This document shows positions 20,136 through 29,491 of a stretch of 64,000 bases of DNA, piece by piece. The stretch's first letter is position 1, and every line of letters begins with the position of its first letter. A program made the translations under genes and the position numbers. Below the pieces are notes generated by a model. That model searched no databases, was not told the origin of the DNA, and saw only the letters and a program-made list of their open reading frames with translations. This stretch comes from Bacteroidales bacterium (GTDB lineage Bacteria > Bacteroidota > Bacteroidia > Bacteroidales > Marinilabiliaceae): NCBI GenBank assembly GCA_015061285.1, contig SUWW01000005.1, positions 79,072 through 143,071 of the forward strand. The letters run 5' to 3'.

Positions 20136-22727
20136 ATGCTACGATTAGGTGCACTAATTCTCATTTCGCTGACAACTATAGCTACTACAGCCCAGCAACC
20201 TGCCGATACGGTTGCAACAAGCAATAACGCTTCTGAAGAGATACAGAAGGTGTCTTATTCTGGCGTTCCACGTAAATATGAAATTGCCGATATTGCTATT
20301 ACGGGTGTGGAGCATCTCGATAAACATATCTTGCTAAATCTCTCTGGATTGAGAGTTGGGCAAACCATAAGTATTCCAGGCGATGAACTGACGCAAGCTC
20401 TGAAGAGGTATTGGAATCATGGTCTGTTTTCGGATGTAAAAATCTACCAAACAAAGATTGTAGACAATAAAGTTTACCTTGAGGTAGCATTGAGAGAGCG
20501 CCCCCGATTGAGCACCGTAAATTTTCATGGCGTGCGCCGTAGTGAGTTAAAAGACGTCGAAGAAAAAGTGGTTATGATGAAAGAGTCGCAGGTGACGCCT
20601 TTCCTTGTGGCTCGTACGCAGAAATATGTAAAAGACTACTTTGTGAACAAAGGCTTCTACAATGTAGACGTAAACATCGTTCAGCGCAATGATAGAAATT
20701 CGCCTAACCACGTGATTCTTGATATTAACGTAGATAAGAAAGATAAAGTGAAGGTTCGTTCTCTCGTATTCAATGGCAATAAAGCTTTCCGATACAAGAA
20801 ACTGAACCGAGCTATGAAAAAGACCAACCAGAAAGGTCTGATGAACATCTTCCGTACTAAGAAATTTGTGAAAGATTTGTACGAGAAGGACCTTGTGGCT
20901 CTCGTCGATTTCTACAATGAACATGGTTATCGCGATATGCGCATATTGAAAGAGACCGTTGTTCGCAATGATGATAACACCGTTAACATTACTATCGATA
21001 TTGATGAAGGTCGTAAATATTATATAGGTGACATTACTTGGGTTGGAAACAATATATATAGTGGCGATTATCTGTCGTATGTGTTGCAAATGAAAAAAGG
21101 TGATGTGTACAACAGTAAGCAGCTCAACAAACGCCTCTACGAAGAAGACGATGCTGTGCATAATCTGTATATGGATAATGGTTATTTGTTCTCTAACATT
21201 ACGCCTATCGAAAGCAATGTATATGGAGACACAATCGACCTTGAGATGCGCATAGTAGAAGGCACGCAGGCTACCATCGACGACATAATAATAAAAGGCA
21301 ACGACAAGACAAACGAGCATGTAGTTCGTCGAGAGATACGTACAAAGCCAGGTCAGCTATTCTCAAAATCGGAACTTATACGTACGGTGCGCGAGTTGGC
21401 GCAACTTGGACACTTCAACCCAGAGGCCATAAATCCTGTGCCACAACCCGACTACGACAATGGTACGGTGGATATTGTATACAACCTCGAAGAGAAATCT
21501 AACGACCAAGTGGAGCTCTCTGGTGGTTGGGGTGCTGGTATGTTCGTTGGCTCGTTGGGCTTATCGTTCAACAACTTCTCTATACGCAACATATTCAACA
21601 AAGAGGCTTATTCGCCACTACCTACAGGCGATGGACAAAAGTTCTCTATCAAGGCACAAGCCAATGGTAAATATTACAAGTCGATAAGTGCTTCGTTTAC
21701 TGAGCCTTGGCTCGGCGGCAGACGTCCTAATTCGTTGACACTTTCGGCATTCTATTCATCGCAGACTGGTGTAAGTAGTAGTTATTACAACAACTTCTAT
21801 AACGGCTATTTGAGTGGATATGTGTCTGGTGAAGTCAATAAACCAAGCAAGAGTTCGCTTAATCAGTTCCGCAAAGTGTCGGGAACATCGATAGGTTTTG
21901 GCAAACGCCTCACTTGGCCAGATGACTGGTTTACGCTCTACACCGAATTCAGCTATCAGTATTATCAGCTTCGCAACTGGCAATACTTCCTTATGCAGAA
22001 TGGTCACTCACACAACCTCAGTTTCCGCGTGACCTTGATGCGTAACTCTATCGATAATCCTATTTACACACGTTCTGGTTCAAACTTCTCGATAGGTTTA
22101 GCCATAACACCTCCATACTCACTATTTAGCGATACTAATTGGAAGACAGTCGACGACGATCAAGAGCTCTATGAGTTTATTGAATATCACAAGTGGACCA
22201 TTAAGGGTCAGGTGTTTAAGCCGCTTGATAATGCCCGTAAGCTTGTGCTCATGGGTAAGTTTGAAATGGGTTTCCTTGGCTACTTCGACGAGTATCGTAA
22301 ATCGCCATTCGAAAAGTATGTGATGGGTGGTGATGGAATGTCGGGTTATTCTACTTATGGTGAAGAGACCATTGGTTTGCGTGGCTACGAGAACTCATCG
22401 CTCACTCCGCGTAGAGTTACTAATGGTTCATATTCATACGACGGTAATATATACAACAAGTATACACTCGAATTGCGCTATCCTATAACCTTGCAGCCAC
22501 AGGCTACTGTGTTTGCACTTGCGTTTGCCGAAGCAGGTAACTGCTGGAGTGAATTCCAAGATTTCTCGCCATTCGATCTAAAACGTTCGGCTGGTGTTGG
22601 CTTGCGCATATTCTTACCTATCTTTGGCTTGCTCGGTATTGACTGGGGCTACGGCTTCGATGATGTCTCAGGATATAACGATGCTGGTGGAAGCCAATTC
22701 CACTTCGTAATTGGACAGTCGTTCTAA
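20136..22727 (+). CDS. bamA: BamA/Omp85 outer-membrane protein assembly factor
   Basis: 863 residues: a signal peptide (MLRLGALILISLTTIATTAQ), then a POTRA region from about 45 to 455 (repeated patterns such as EVALRERPRLSTVNF and MRIVEGTQATIDDIIIKGN), then a C-terminal 16-strand barrel ending in FHFVIGQSF with a terminal Phe. It folds and inserts beta-barrel proteins into the outer membrane. The neighbours, three OmpH/Skp chaperones just downstream, supply its substrates. The start is the first ATG after uppS and gives the signal peptide directly. Confidence 0.95.
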   Translation: MLRLGALILISLTTIATTAQQPADTVATSNNASEEIQKVSYSGVPRKYEIADIAITGVEHLDKHILLNLSGLRVGQTISIPGDELTQALKRYWNHGLFSDVKIYQTKIVDNKVYLEVALRERPRLSTVNFHGVRRSELKDVEEKVVMMKESQVTPFLVARTQKYVKDYFVNKGFYNVDVNIVQRNDRNSPNHVILDINVDKKDKVKVRSLVFNGNKAFRYKKLNRAMKKTNQKGLMNIFRTKKFVKDLYEKDLVALVDFYNEHGYRDMRILKETVVRNDDNTVNITIDIDEGRKYYIGDITWVGNNIYSGDYLSYVLQMKKGDVYNSKQLNKRLYEEDDAVHNLYMDNGYLFSNITPIESNVYGDTIDLEMRIVEGTQATIDDIIIKGNDKTNEHVVRREIRTKPGQLFSKSELIRTVRELAQLGHFNPEAINPVPQPDYDNGTVDIVYNLEEKSNDQVELSGGWGAGMFVGSLGLSFNNFSIRNIFNKEAYSPLPTGDGQKFSIKAQANGKYYKSISASFTEPWLGGRRPNSLTLSAFYSSQTGVSSSYYNNFYNGYLSGYVSGEVNKPSKSSLNQFRKVSGTSIGFGKRLTWPDDWFTLYTEFSYQYYQLRNWQYFLMQNGHSHNLSFRVTLMRNSIDNPIYTRSGSNFSIGLAITPPYSLFSDTNWKTVDDDQELYEFIEYHKWTIKGQVFKPLDNARKLVLMGKFEMGFLGYFDEYRKSPFEKYVMGGDGMSGYSTYGEETIGLRGYENSSLTPRRVTNGSYSYDGNIYNKYTLELRYPITLQPQATVFALAFAEAGNCWSEFQDFSPFDLKRSAGVGLRIFLPIFGLLGIDWGYGFDDVSGYNDAGGSQFHFVIGQSF

Positions 22728-22747
22728 CACATAAAGAATCAATAGTT

Positions 22748-23320
22748 ATGAAAAAAGGAAACAAACTCTCAATAAAGTCTTTTGCGCTTGCAGCTTTTGC
22801 TGCTAAGGCAATAGCGGTGTTGGTGGTCGTGATGTTGGCTCAACATGCTGATGCTCAAAAGGTTGTTTTCGTAGATACGGAATACATACTTAAGAATATT
22901 CCTGCCTACGAAACGGCAAACGAACAACTTGAGCAGCTCTCAAAGAAATACGAGAGTGAAGTGAAAGCTCAGATGGAGGAAGTACAAAAACTTTACGAAA
23001 CCTATCGCACCGAAAGCGTATTCCTCACCAACGACATGAAGGTGAAGAAGGAAAACGAGATTATTGAAAAAGAACAAAACGCCAAGAAACTTCAACAGCA
23101 ATATTTCGGTCAGAATGGCGAATTGTTTAAGCAACGCGAGGTGCTTATTCAGCCCATACAAGAGCAAGTCTACAATGCCATTCAAAGCCTTGCTGCCGAA
23201 AAAAGCTATTCTGCAGTGCTCGACAAATCGTCGAATATTGGTTTGCTCTTTAGCGATCAAAATCTCGATGTAAGCGACCAGATTCTCACTCGTCTGGGTT
23301 ATGGCACAAAAAAGAAATAA
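22748..23320 (+). CDS. OmpH/Skp family periplasmic chaperone (copy 1)
   Basis: 190 residues. The long N-terminal signal (MKKGNKLSIKSFALAAFAAK, cleavage near ADAQ) is followed by VVFVDTEYILKNIPAYETAN, the standard start of Skp. A long helical hairpin with heptads spans about 55-140, and the C-terminal ILTRLGYGTKKK ends the body. Skp trimers hold unfolded outer-membrane proteins on the way to BamA. It lies 20 nt after bamA. It is the longest of three paralogues in tandem. Confidence 0.88.
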   Translation: MKKGNKLSIKSFALAAFAAKAIAVLVVVMLAQHADAQKVVFVDTEYILKNIPAYETANEQLEQLSKKYESEVKAQMEEVQKLYETYRTESVFLTNDMKVKKENEIIEKEQNAKKLQQQYFGQNGELFKQREVLIQPIQEQVYNAIQSLAAEKSYSAVLDKSSNIGLLFSDQNLDVSDQILTRLGYGTKKK

Positions 23321-23348
23321 ACATTCCCAACGTATATACATAAAATAA

Positions 23349-23852
23349 ATGAAGAGAATAATTATTACACTGTCTATAGTACTCGTAGCGCTGACAACAT
23401 CGGCTCAAAAATTTGGACACTTCGATTCGCAAGCGTTCATTGAAACGATGCCCGATTATAAAGATGCGCAGAAGACTTTAGACCAGAAAGCCTCTACTTT
23501 CGAAAACCAAATGGCTGCTCTCAATGAGGAGTTCCAAAAGGAGTATCAAGCTTTTCAATCGAAAGCGCAAACCATGACTGAAAAAGAACTTGCAGACAAA
23601 CAACAAGAGTTGCAAGAGATGTATCAAAAGGTACAGACATTCAATCAGACGGCGCGCGAGTCGCTTCAGCAAGATCAGCAGACGCTCATGAAACCTATAC
23701 TTATGCGATTGCAGCGTGCTGTGCAAGAAGTTGGCGCTGAAGGTGGCTTCTTATACATATTTGAAAGTAAGGCTGGTTTGACGCTTTTCGTCTCGCCTGT
23801 ACAGAGCGAGGATATTGCTCCTCTTGTCAAAAAGAAACTTGGTATTAACTAA
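23349..23852 (+). CDS. OmpH/Skp family periplasmic chaperone (copy 2)
   Basis: 167 residues. Signal peptide MKRIIITLSIVLVALTTSAQ, then FGHFDSQAFIETMPDYKDAQ and a coiled-coil arm very rich in Gln, Lys and Glu (about residues 45-120). The tail is YIFESKAGLTLFVSPVQSED, similar to copy 3. It probably forms Skp-like trimers, possibly mixed with its neighbours. Spacing to the copies on either side is 28 and 2-20 nt. Confidence 0.87.
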   Translation: MKRIIITLSIVLVALTTSAQKFGHFDSQAFIETMPDYKDAQKTLDQKASTFENQMAALNEEFQKEYQAFQSKAQTMTEKELADKQQELQEMYQKVQTFNQTARESLQQDQQTLMKPILMRLQRAVQEVGAEGGFLYIFESKAGLTLFVSPVQSEDIAPLVKKKLGIN

Positions 23853-23872
23853 TAATGAATAAGATACATAAA

Positions 23873-24382
23873 ATGAATACTGTTAAATCTCTACTTATAG
23901 CAGCTCTCGCGCTCGTTGGTTTGCAAGCTTCGGCTCAGACCATGAAATTTGCTCACATCGAAACGCAAAAATTCATGTCGGAGCTTCCTGAGTATATCGC
24001 AGCTACTAAAACACTTCAAGAGGAAGCAAAGAAACTTGAAGATCAGCTTACTGTTATGCGCAACGACCTTCAAGCTAAATATCAAGATTATATACAAAAT
24101 CGCGACTCACTTCCTGATCTCATTCGTGCTACTCGCGAAAAAGAGATTCAAGATGCTGATCAACGCATTCAAAGCTATACCCAGATGGCGCAGCAAAGTC
24201 TTTCGCAGAAAGAGCAGCAGCTCCTTCAACCTCTTCAAGAAAAAGTTACTAACGCCATTGAGGCTGTTGGTAAAGAGCAGGGCTTTGTCTACATCTTCGA
24301 CATTAGCACTTCGGTGATTCTCTATCACAGCGAAGAGAGCATCGACGCTACTCCATTCGTGAAGGCTAAACTCGGTTTGTAA
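23873..24382 (+). CDS. OmpH/Skp family periplasmic chaperone (copy 3)
   Basis: 169 residues from the ATG at 23873, which gives a normal signal peptide (MNTVKSLLIAALALVGLQAS). The ATG six codons upstream (23855) is possible but adds a basic lead. After the signal comes FAHIETQKFMSELPEYIAAT and a helical arm, then GFVYIFDISTSVILYHSEES, matching copy 2 in the C-terminal part. It is the last gene before the terminator at 24403 and so closes the uppS-bamA-ompH unit. Confidence 0.86.
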   Translation: MNTVKSLLIAALALVGLQASAQTMKFAHIETQKFMSELPEYIAATKTLQEEAKKLEDQLTVMRNDLQAKYQDYIQNRDSLPDLIRATREKEIQDADQRIQSYTQMAQQSLSQKEQQLLQPLQEKVTNAIEAVGKEQGFVYIFDISTSVILYHSEESIDATPFVKAKLGL

Positions 24383-24402
24383 TCTATACATATATTATAG
24401 CG

Positions 24403-24437
24403 AAAGTCGCGGGTCAGCTTGGCTTGCGACTTTTTTT
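24403..24437 (+). terminator. Intrinsic terminator after the third ompH gene
   Basis: AAAGTCGC (24403-24410) pairs with GCGACTTT (24426-24433) and runs into a T tract of seven. It closes the long parA-to-ompH region. Confidence 0.82.
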
Positions 24438-24544
24438 ATATTTTCAGCTTTCGCAAGTGTGTTGCCCTTATTTTCTTTGCATCGATAGAGAAAAGTAAAA
24501 TCTCGTGTTATCTGTGCGAGTTACATAATCATATTCATACATAT

Positions 24545-27535
24545 ATGCATCGCCTTCTTTTTGTAATACTTATAGCTGTAGAACTTTGCGGGACTTGCTT
24601 TTCACAGAAACGCGTATCTGATTTCATCGAGTCGCGTTCGCTAAATATTGATAAACGAAATGCCGCGCGAACTATTAATTACACACCCGAAAATGACGCT
24701 TTCACTTCGCTGAATGGCGCTAATAGGTACACACGTGCTCTCTATGGCGGTTTTACTGAGTTTCGTCTCGAAACAAGCGACAGACCTGTGTTTGCTACAT
24801 ATAAGAAGACTAATAAGCGAAACATTGCCTTCTCACTTCGATGTAATAATCAACAGATTCGCCTCGATAGCACCGACATCTGCCTTGCGCAATATTCGGG
24901 AGGCAAGCGTACGTATAAACTCTCTAATAAAAATTGGGCTGACGACAGTGCATACGTTAAGGTGGAAGCCTTGGTAGCTTTCGATTGTGAGCGAGCCGTT
25001 TGGCGTTTCGAGAAGCATAATATGCCGAACTATTTGGCTATTGTGGCTGAGGTAAAGCCCATAAAGCATCCTAAACCTAACCGCAGTGGCGACCTCGGTT
25101 TGAGTGCCTTAGATACTTTTGACGCACACCCAGATAGTGCCGCAAATTTCCGTGCCGAATTTCCATTGACACAAGATGCTCTTTATCTCGCTTTCGATGC
25201 CGATGGCGTAAGAGTCTATGCTACAGATTGTAATATGTATGATGATGCTGAGTCGGCACGCTTGTCGATGGCAAATCGCATACATTTTTCTACGCCCGAA
25301 GCGTGGGTCAATCTTTTAGACGATAATCTTCTTGCAGCTGCCGATGGTAATTGGGATGGCGACACGTGGCTCCATGGCGCCGTGGGTTGGCGAATGCAGC
25401 TTGCTGGCTGGCGAGCTGGCTATCTTGGCGATGTGCTTGGGTGGACTGACCGTGCGCTGAGCCATTTCAATGCATATGCAGAGAGTCAAGTTGCTGATGT
25501 GGAGCCTACAATTCCGCATCCGTCGCAAGATTCGGCTATGAATATGGCGCGCGCACTGAAACGATGGGGCACTCAGATGTATAGCAATGGATATATATGC
25601 CGCTATCCGCATCGTCACGATAATATGCATCACTACGATATGAATCTAAACTTCATCGATGAATTGCTTTGGCATTTCCAATATGATGCAAATCCCGACA
25701 CCTTGCGCCGCTATTGGCCACTGCTCGTGCGCCATATAGCTTGGGAGAAACGCAATTTTGACCCCGACGACGATGGTCTCTACGATGCCTATTGCTGTAT
25801 TTGGGCAAGCGATGCGCTCTATTATTCTGGTGGTGTGGTGACGCATTCTTCGGCTTATAACCTGCGAGCGTTGCGACTTGCTGTGCAAATTGCCCAAATC
25901 ATTGGTGAAGACGCAAGTTACTATGCCCAAGAAGCCGAGAAAACTGCCCGCGCTATGGATAAATATTTATGGAATGCCGACGAGGGGCATTGGGTTGAGT
26001 ATAAAGATGCTTTAGGCTTGAAGCGCGTCCATAACGATGCTGCCATTTGGTCTATTTATACGCCGATAAATAGTGGCGTAGGAACTCCTGAGCAACGTTA
26101 TGCTGCGACTAAGTATGTCGATCGTGCCATTCCTCATATCCCTGTTGTTTGTAGTGGCGATGCTCATGGGCTATTCTCCGCCGACACTCTTTGCACCATA
26201 TCTACAACCGATTGGATGCCATATTCGTGGAGCATCAACAATGTTGCGTGCGCCGAGGTTTACAACATGGCTCTTGCCTACTTCGAAGCCAACCGCCCCG
26301 ACGAAGGATTTCAATTGCTTAAGGCCAACGTCGTAGATAATATGTTTATGGGAGCAAGTCCAGGCAATTTTGGTCAGATCAGTTTCTACGATGCTGCGCG
26401 CGGCGAATGTTATCGAGATTTTGGTGATGTTGTGGGCGTTGGTGCTCGAGCTATAATAAATGGACTTTTGGGCATCGAGCCGCAGGCGCTTTATGGTGAG
26501 TTGCACATAAAACCGGGCTTTCCAGCCGCATGGGATAGTGCTTCGGTGTCTACTCCGTATCTATCCTACGATTTTCATCGCGCGGGCGACACGTGCATAT
26601 TCAATGTAGAGCAGAACCTACCGCAAGCCTTGAAGGTAAAGGTATCTATGCTTGCCACCGATGGACTTGTATCTACGTATGGAAACACGGCCAAACGTCA
26701 GACAATAAAGCTCTACTGTCCGCGCCGCAAGACGGAGCATACTAATTATGCACGCATGCAGTTTGCCAGCGATAACTATACTGCCGAGGAGCAGAAGGCT
26801 ATCGCATCGACTAAAGTTGATGCAAAGCGTTTCAAGAAATTCGAAATGCTCGATTTGTCGGCTCTTTGCAACGACTCTGTAACCAACATTTTCAAGCATA
26901 AATACCTGTCGCCGCGTCCGCAAACAACCACGTTGCAGATTCCCGTTCAAGGCATTGGCGAATGGTGTCACCCGCAGCTTTCGGCCGAGATTACCGATAG
27001 TGCCTTTCGTGCTAACAGCGTCATAACCACGTATTTAGGCGTAGATTTCAAAACTCAAAAGTTGGGCAATAATGTGATATTTAGCTCGTTGTGGGACAAT
27101 TTTCCGAGTGAAGTGGTTATACCTACGAATGGTAAATATGGTGCGGCATACATACTTATGACGGGCAGTACCAACCACATGCAGTTTCGCTTGCCCAATG
27201 CGCAGATTGTAGCTACATACGCCGATGGCTCTACCGACACGCTTGCGCTTATTCCGCCATATAACTATGCGCCTATCGAGCAAGATTATTATGTAGATGG
27301 CAAAGCATTTCGAATGCCGAGTGAACGCCAATATCGCGTAAGTCTACAAACGGGCGAAACATCGCAAACGCTGCTGAGAGATTGTGCCGAAGTGTATGGA
27401 CGCTCTATCTCTGGCGGTGCAGCGCAAATAGTTGAAATGAATCTTAATAGAGGGAAGCGTCTCACAAGTCTAAAACTTCAAACGCTTTCCAACGATGTGG
27501 TTGTAGGTATTATGGCGCTGACGTTGGCGAAATAG
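24545..27535 (+). CDS. DUF4450-type secreted six-hairpin glycosidase-like protein
   Basis: 996 residues from the ATG at 24545, which gives the signal peptide MHRLLFVILIAVELCGTCFS. The open frame extends 42 codons upstream, but that part overlaps the ompH terminator. The N-terminal third looks like a beta-sandwich. Residues about 260-690 look like an (alpha/alpha)6 barrel of the six-hairpin glycosidase type: NMARALKRWGTQMYSNGYIC, WEKRNFDPDDDGLYDAYCCI and KYLWNADEGHWVEYKDALG. A C-terminal beta domain follows. A role in polysaccharide breakdown is inferred. I recognise the DUF4450 family, but the substrate is unknown. Confidence 0.68.
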   Translation: MHRLLFVILIAVELCGTCFSQKRVSDFIESRSLNIDKRNAARTINYTPENDAFTSLNGANRYTRALYGGFTEFRLETSDRPVFATYKKTNKRNIAFSLRCNNQQIRLDSTDICLAQYSGGKRTYKLSNKNWADDSAYVKVEALVAFDCERAVWRFEKHNMPNYLAIVAEVKPIKHPKPNRSGDLGLSALDTFDAHPDSAANFRAEFPLTQDALYLAFDADGVRVYATDCNMYDDAESARLSMANRIHFSTPEAWVNLLDDNLLAAADGNWDGDTWLHGAVGWRMQLAGWRAGYLGDVLGWTDRALSHFNAYAESQVADVEPTIPHPSQDSAMNMARALKRWGTQMYSNGYICRYPHRHDNMHHYDMNLNFIDELLWHFQYDANPDTLRRYWPLLVRHIAWEKRNFDPDDDGLYDAYCCIWASDALYYSGGVVTHSSAYNLRALRLAVQIAQIIGEDASYYAQEAEKTARAMDKYLWNADEGHWVEYKDALGLKRVHNDAAIWSIYTPINSGVGTPEQRYAATKYVDRAIPHIPVVCSGDAHGLFSADTLCTISTTDWMPYSWSINNVACAEVYNMALAYFEANRPDEGFQLLKANVVDNMFMGASPGNFGQISFYDAARGECYRDFGDVVGVGARAIINGLLGIEPQALYGELHIKPGFPAAWDSASVSTPYLSYDFHRAGDTCIFNVEQNLPQALKVKVSMLATDGLVSTYGNTAKRQTIKLYCPRRKTEHTNYARMQFASDNYTAEEQKAIASTKVDAKRFKKFEMLDLSALCNDSVTNIFKHKYLSPRPQTTTLQIPVQGIGEWCHPQLSAEITDSAFRANSVITTYLGVDFKTQKLGNNVIFSSLWDNFPSEVVIPTNGKYGAAYILMTGSTNHMQFRLPNAQIVATYADGSTDTLALIPPYNYAPIEQDYYVDGKAFRMPSERQYRVSLQTGETSQTLLRDCAEVYGRSISGGAAQIVEMNLNRGKRLTSLKLQTLSNDVVVGIMALTLAK

Positions 27536-27558
27536 ATTGTCTATAAGTAATAAAAAAG

Positions 27559-27589
27559 AAAAGCGAGGTCCATTACAGACTTCGCTTTT
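27559..27589. terminator. Bidirectional terminator between convergent genes
   Basis: AAAAGCGAGGTC (27559-27570) pairs with GACTTCGCTTTT (27578-27589) with one G-U pair. A-rich and T-rich flanks let it work for both the DUF4450 gene and the minus-strand gene that ends at 27629. Confidence 0.8.
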
Positions 27590-27628
27590 GGATTTGTATA
27601 TAAGAAAACACAATTAATTGTTGGCCTC

Positions 27629-28207
27629 TTAGCACGCCATAGGCTCGAGAGTCGAGCGGCGATCTGAAAGCCCCGACTGCCAAATGGTGTATAAATCATT
27701 GGCTATATTGCGTGCGTTACCTTCTGTTTGCACCAATTTGCTGCGACGTGCTACAATGAGAGAGCTATCAACTTGCGGACAAACAAGAAAATCGATGTTG
27801 TATCGGTCGATGTCGTTCATGTTGTAGTCGTAGTGGCTATTATCGGCTATGAGCGAGCGACGATATTTACGCGAAATCTCGCCAATTTTATTGAGCACAT
27901 CTGTGCTGACTTCGCTACCACAAAGTATATGAGTGATATTTTTATTTACTGAAAGTATTGTTTCTACAGCTGTTGCGATATTATTGTCTATATCTATTGT
28001 AGAAACATTCACATCGAGCGCTTTGCAGGTTTTGCGCCATGCTGCCGACTGCTCGCTTTGACCAATGACGAGTAGCTCGTTGTTATATCCAATCATTGAA
28101 GCTATAACAGCTTCATAAACAGCTTCGTAATTTCCGTTAACTCTAATGCTTTCAAAGCCTGTGCGGTAGAAGTGTTCTTCTCGTAGAATGTCGATAAATG
28201 CAGCCAT
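27629..28207 (-). CDS. Degenerate class V aminotransferase-fold protein, PLP lysine missing
   Basis: 192 residues. The sequence follows the large domain of 2-aminoethylphosphonate/alanine-glyoxylate aminotransferases: GNYEAVYEAVIASMIG, NITHILCGSEVSTDVLNKIG, RKYRRSLIADNSHYDY and IDFLVCPQVDSSLIVARRSK. At the position where PhnW-type enzymes have SANKCIQG this protein has CPQVDSS with a short deletion, so no lysine is available to bind PLP. The Asp of the cofactor-contacting DA(M/S)S motif survives as ADNS. It also ends where the C-terminal small domain should start. It may be a non-enzymatic derivative or a decayed gene, but the frame is intact. Confidence 0.65.
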   Translation of the reverse strand: MAAFIDILREEHFYRTGFESIRVNGNYEAVYEAVIASMIGYNNELLVIGQSEQSAAWRKTCKALDVNVSTIDIDNNIATAVETILSVNKNITHILCGSEVSTDVLNKIGEISRKYRRSLIADNSHYDYNMNDIDRYNIDFLVCPQVDSSLIVARRSKLVQTEGNARNIANDLYTIWQSGLSDRRSTLEPMAC

Positions 28208-28375
28208 AATCGATGTTTTTTCTTTTTATACATATCTAAGACAACGCAACAAGGGCGTACACGTATTCCGCGTAAATATTTTTTAGAAAAAATTTTCTCA
28301 CACTTCATACATAGAGCTTTGTTCAATATCCATATTTTTACGATGAGTTTTGTAAATAACGATAACAATCAGAAT

Positions 28376-29491
28376 ATGAAGAACATTGTCATCATTATAG
28401 CAATAATGGCTATTGTTGCGGCATGTCGCCCAGAGCGAAGACATTTGTTAGAGCCCGCAGAACGAGTAATGAGCGATGAGGCTATAGACCTTCGCCAGCA
28501 GATTACCGACATTGCATTTAGAGGTTATATGATTGGTCATCACGACGATCCTATGTATGGCATAGGCTGGAATCTCGATGAAAATCGTAGCGATATTAAG
28601 TCGGTGTGTGGTGATTATCCTGCATTGATGTCATTCGATTTAGGACACATCGAACTCGGACGTACGCACAATCTCGACAGTGTGCCTTTCGATCGCATAC
28701 GTAGTGAGATTATTGCTCAATATAAGCGTGGCGGTGTGTCTACGTTGAGCTGGCATGTCGACAATCCTGTAACTGGTGGAAATGCATGGGATACGAGCGA
28801 TTCTTCTGTGGTTGCTGCTATTCTTCCTGAAGGCAATGCCAACGAATTGTTTATAAGTTGGATCGATAGTGTGGCTAAGTTTGTAAATAGTATAGTTACT
28901 GACGAAGGAGTGAAGGTGCCGCTAATATTCCGTCCGTGGCACGAGCATACAGGCAGTTGGTTTTGGTGGGGCGAGAAATTGTGCACTGCCGAGCAGTATA
29001 TTAATCTTCAGCGCATGACTTTCAACCGTTTGCAAGAAGATAGTGCTACTCAGTTGCTTTTTGGCTATTCTACAGGCATTGAGCCGCGCTGTGTCGACGA
29101 TTATCTTTGCCGATACCCAGGCGATGACATGATCGACATTATTGGTTTTGATGCATATCAGTTTTCGCCTGATAATGAATACTATATACAAATACTTGAA
29201 AATTGTTTGGCAACCGTCGATAGTGTTGGTGCGCAACATAGTAAACCATACGCAGTTTGCGAAATGGGCTACGAGACCATCCCAGACCCTGAATGGTGGA
29301 CTCATGTGGTGATAAATGCGCTTGCCGACTATCATCCAAGCTACATATTGCTATGGCGCAATGCTCGCGAGAAGAAAAACCATTATTATGCGCCCTATCC
29401 AGGTCATCCTTCTGCCGACGACTTCGTTTGTTTCTACGATGATGACCGAACGCTATTTGTTAGCGACATGACAGCCAACGAAAATGAATAA
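28376..29491 (+). CDS. GH26 beta-mannanase-like lipoprotein
   Basis: 371 residues from the ATG at 28376, which gives a lipoprotein signal (IVAAC, Cys17). The upstream open frame is not needed. It is a glycoside hydrolase family 26 (beta/alpha)8 barrel. The acid/base is probably Glu190 in FRPWHEHTGSWFWWG and the nucleophile Glu296 in AVCEMGYETIP; IDIIGFDAYQF is also typical. GH26 enzymes cut beta-1,4-mannans. The lipid anchor suggests it faces the periplasm or cell surface. No SusC/SusD pair is nearby, so it is outside a classical utilisation locus. It overlaps birA by 8 nt. Confidence 0.88.
   Translation: MKNIVIIIAIMAIVAACRPERRHLLEPAERVMSDEAIDLRQQITDIAFRGYMIGHHDDPMYGIGWNLDENRSDIKSVCGDYPALMSFDLGHIELGRTHNLDSVPFDRIRSEIIAQYKRGGVSTLSWHVDNPVTGGNAWDTSDSSVVAAILPEGNANELFISWIDSVAKFVNSIVTDEGVKVPLIFRPWHEHTGSWFWWGEKLCTAEQYINLQRMTFNRLQEDSATQLLFGYSTGIEPRCVDDYLCRYPGDDMIDIIGFDAYQFSPDNEYYIQILENCLATVDSVGAQHSKPYAVCEMGYETIPDPEWWTHVVINALADYHPSYILLWRNAREKKNHYYAPYPGHPSADDFVCFYDDDRTLFVSDMTANENE

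Noticed and set aside
20547-21320. A 257-residue open frame antisense to the POTRA part of bamA
   Set aside because: It lies wholly inside bamA on the other strand and its protein is low-complexity hydrophobic with no recognisable motif.
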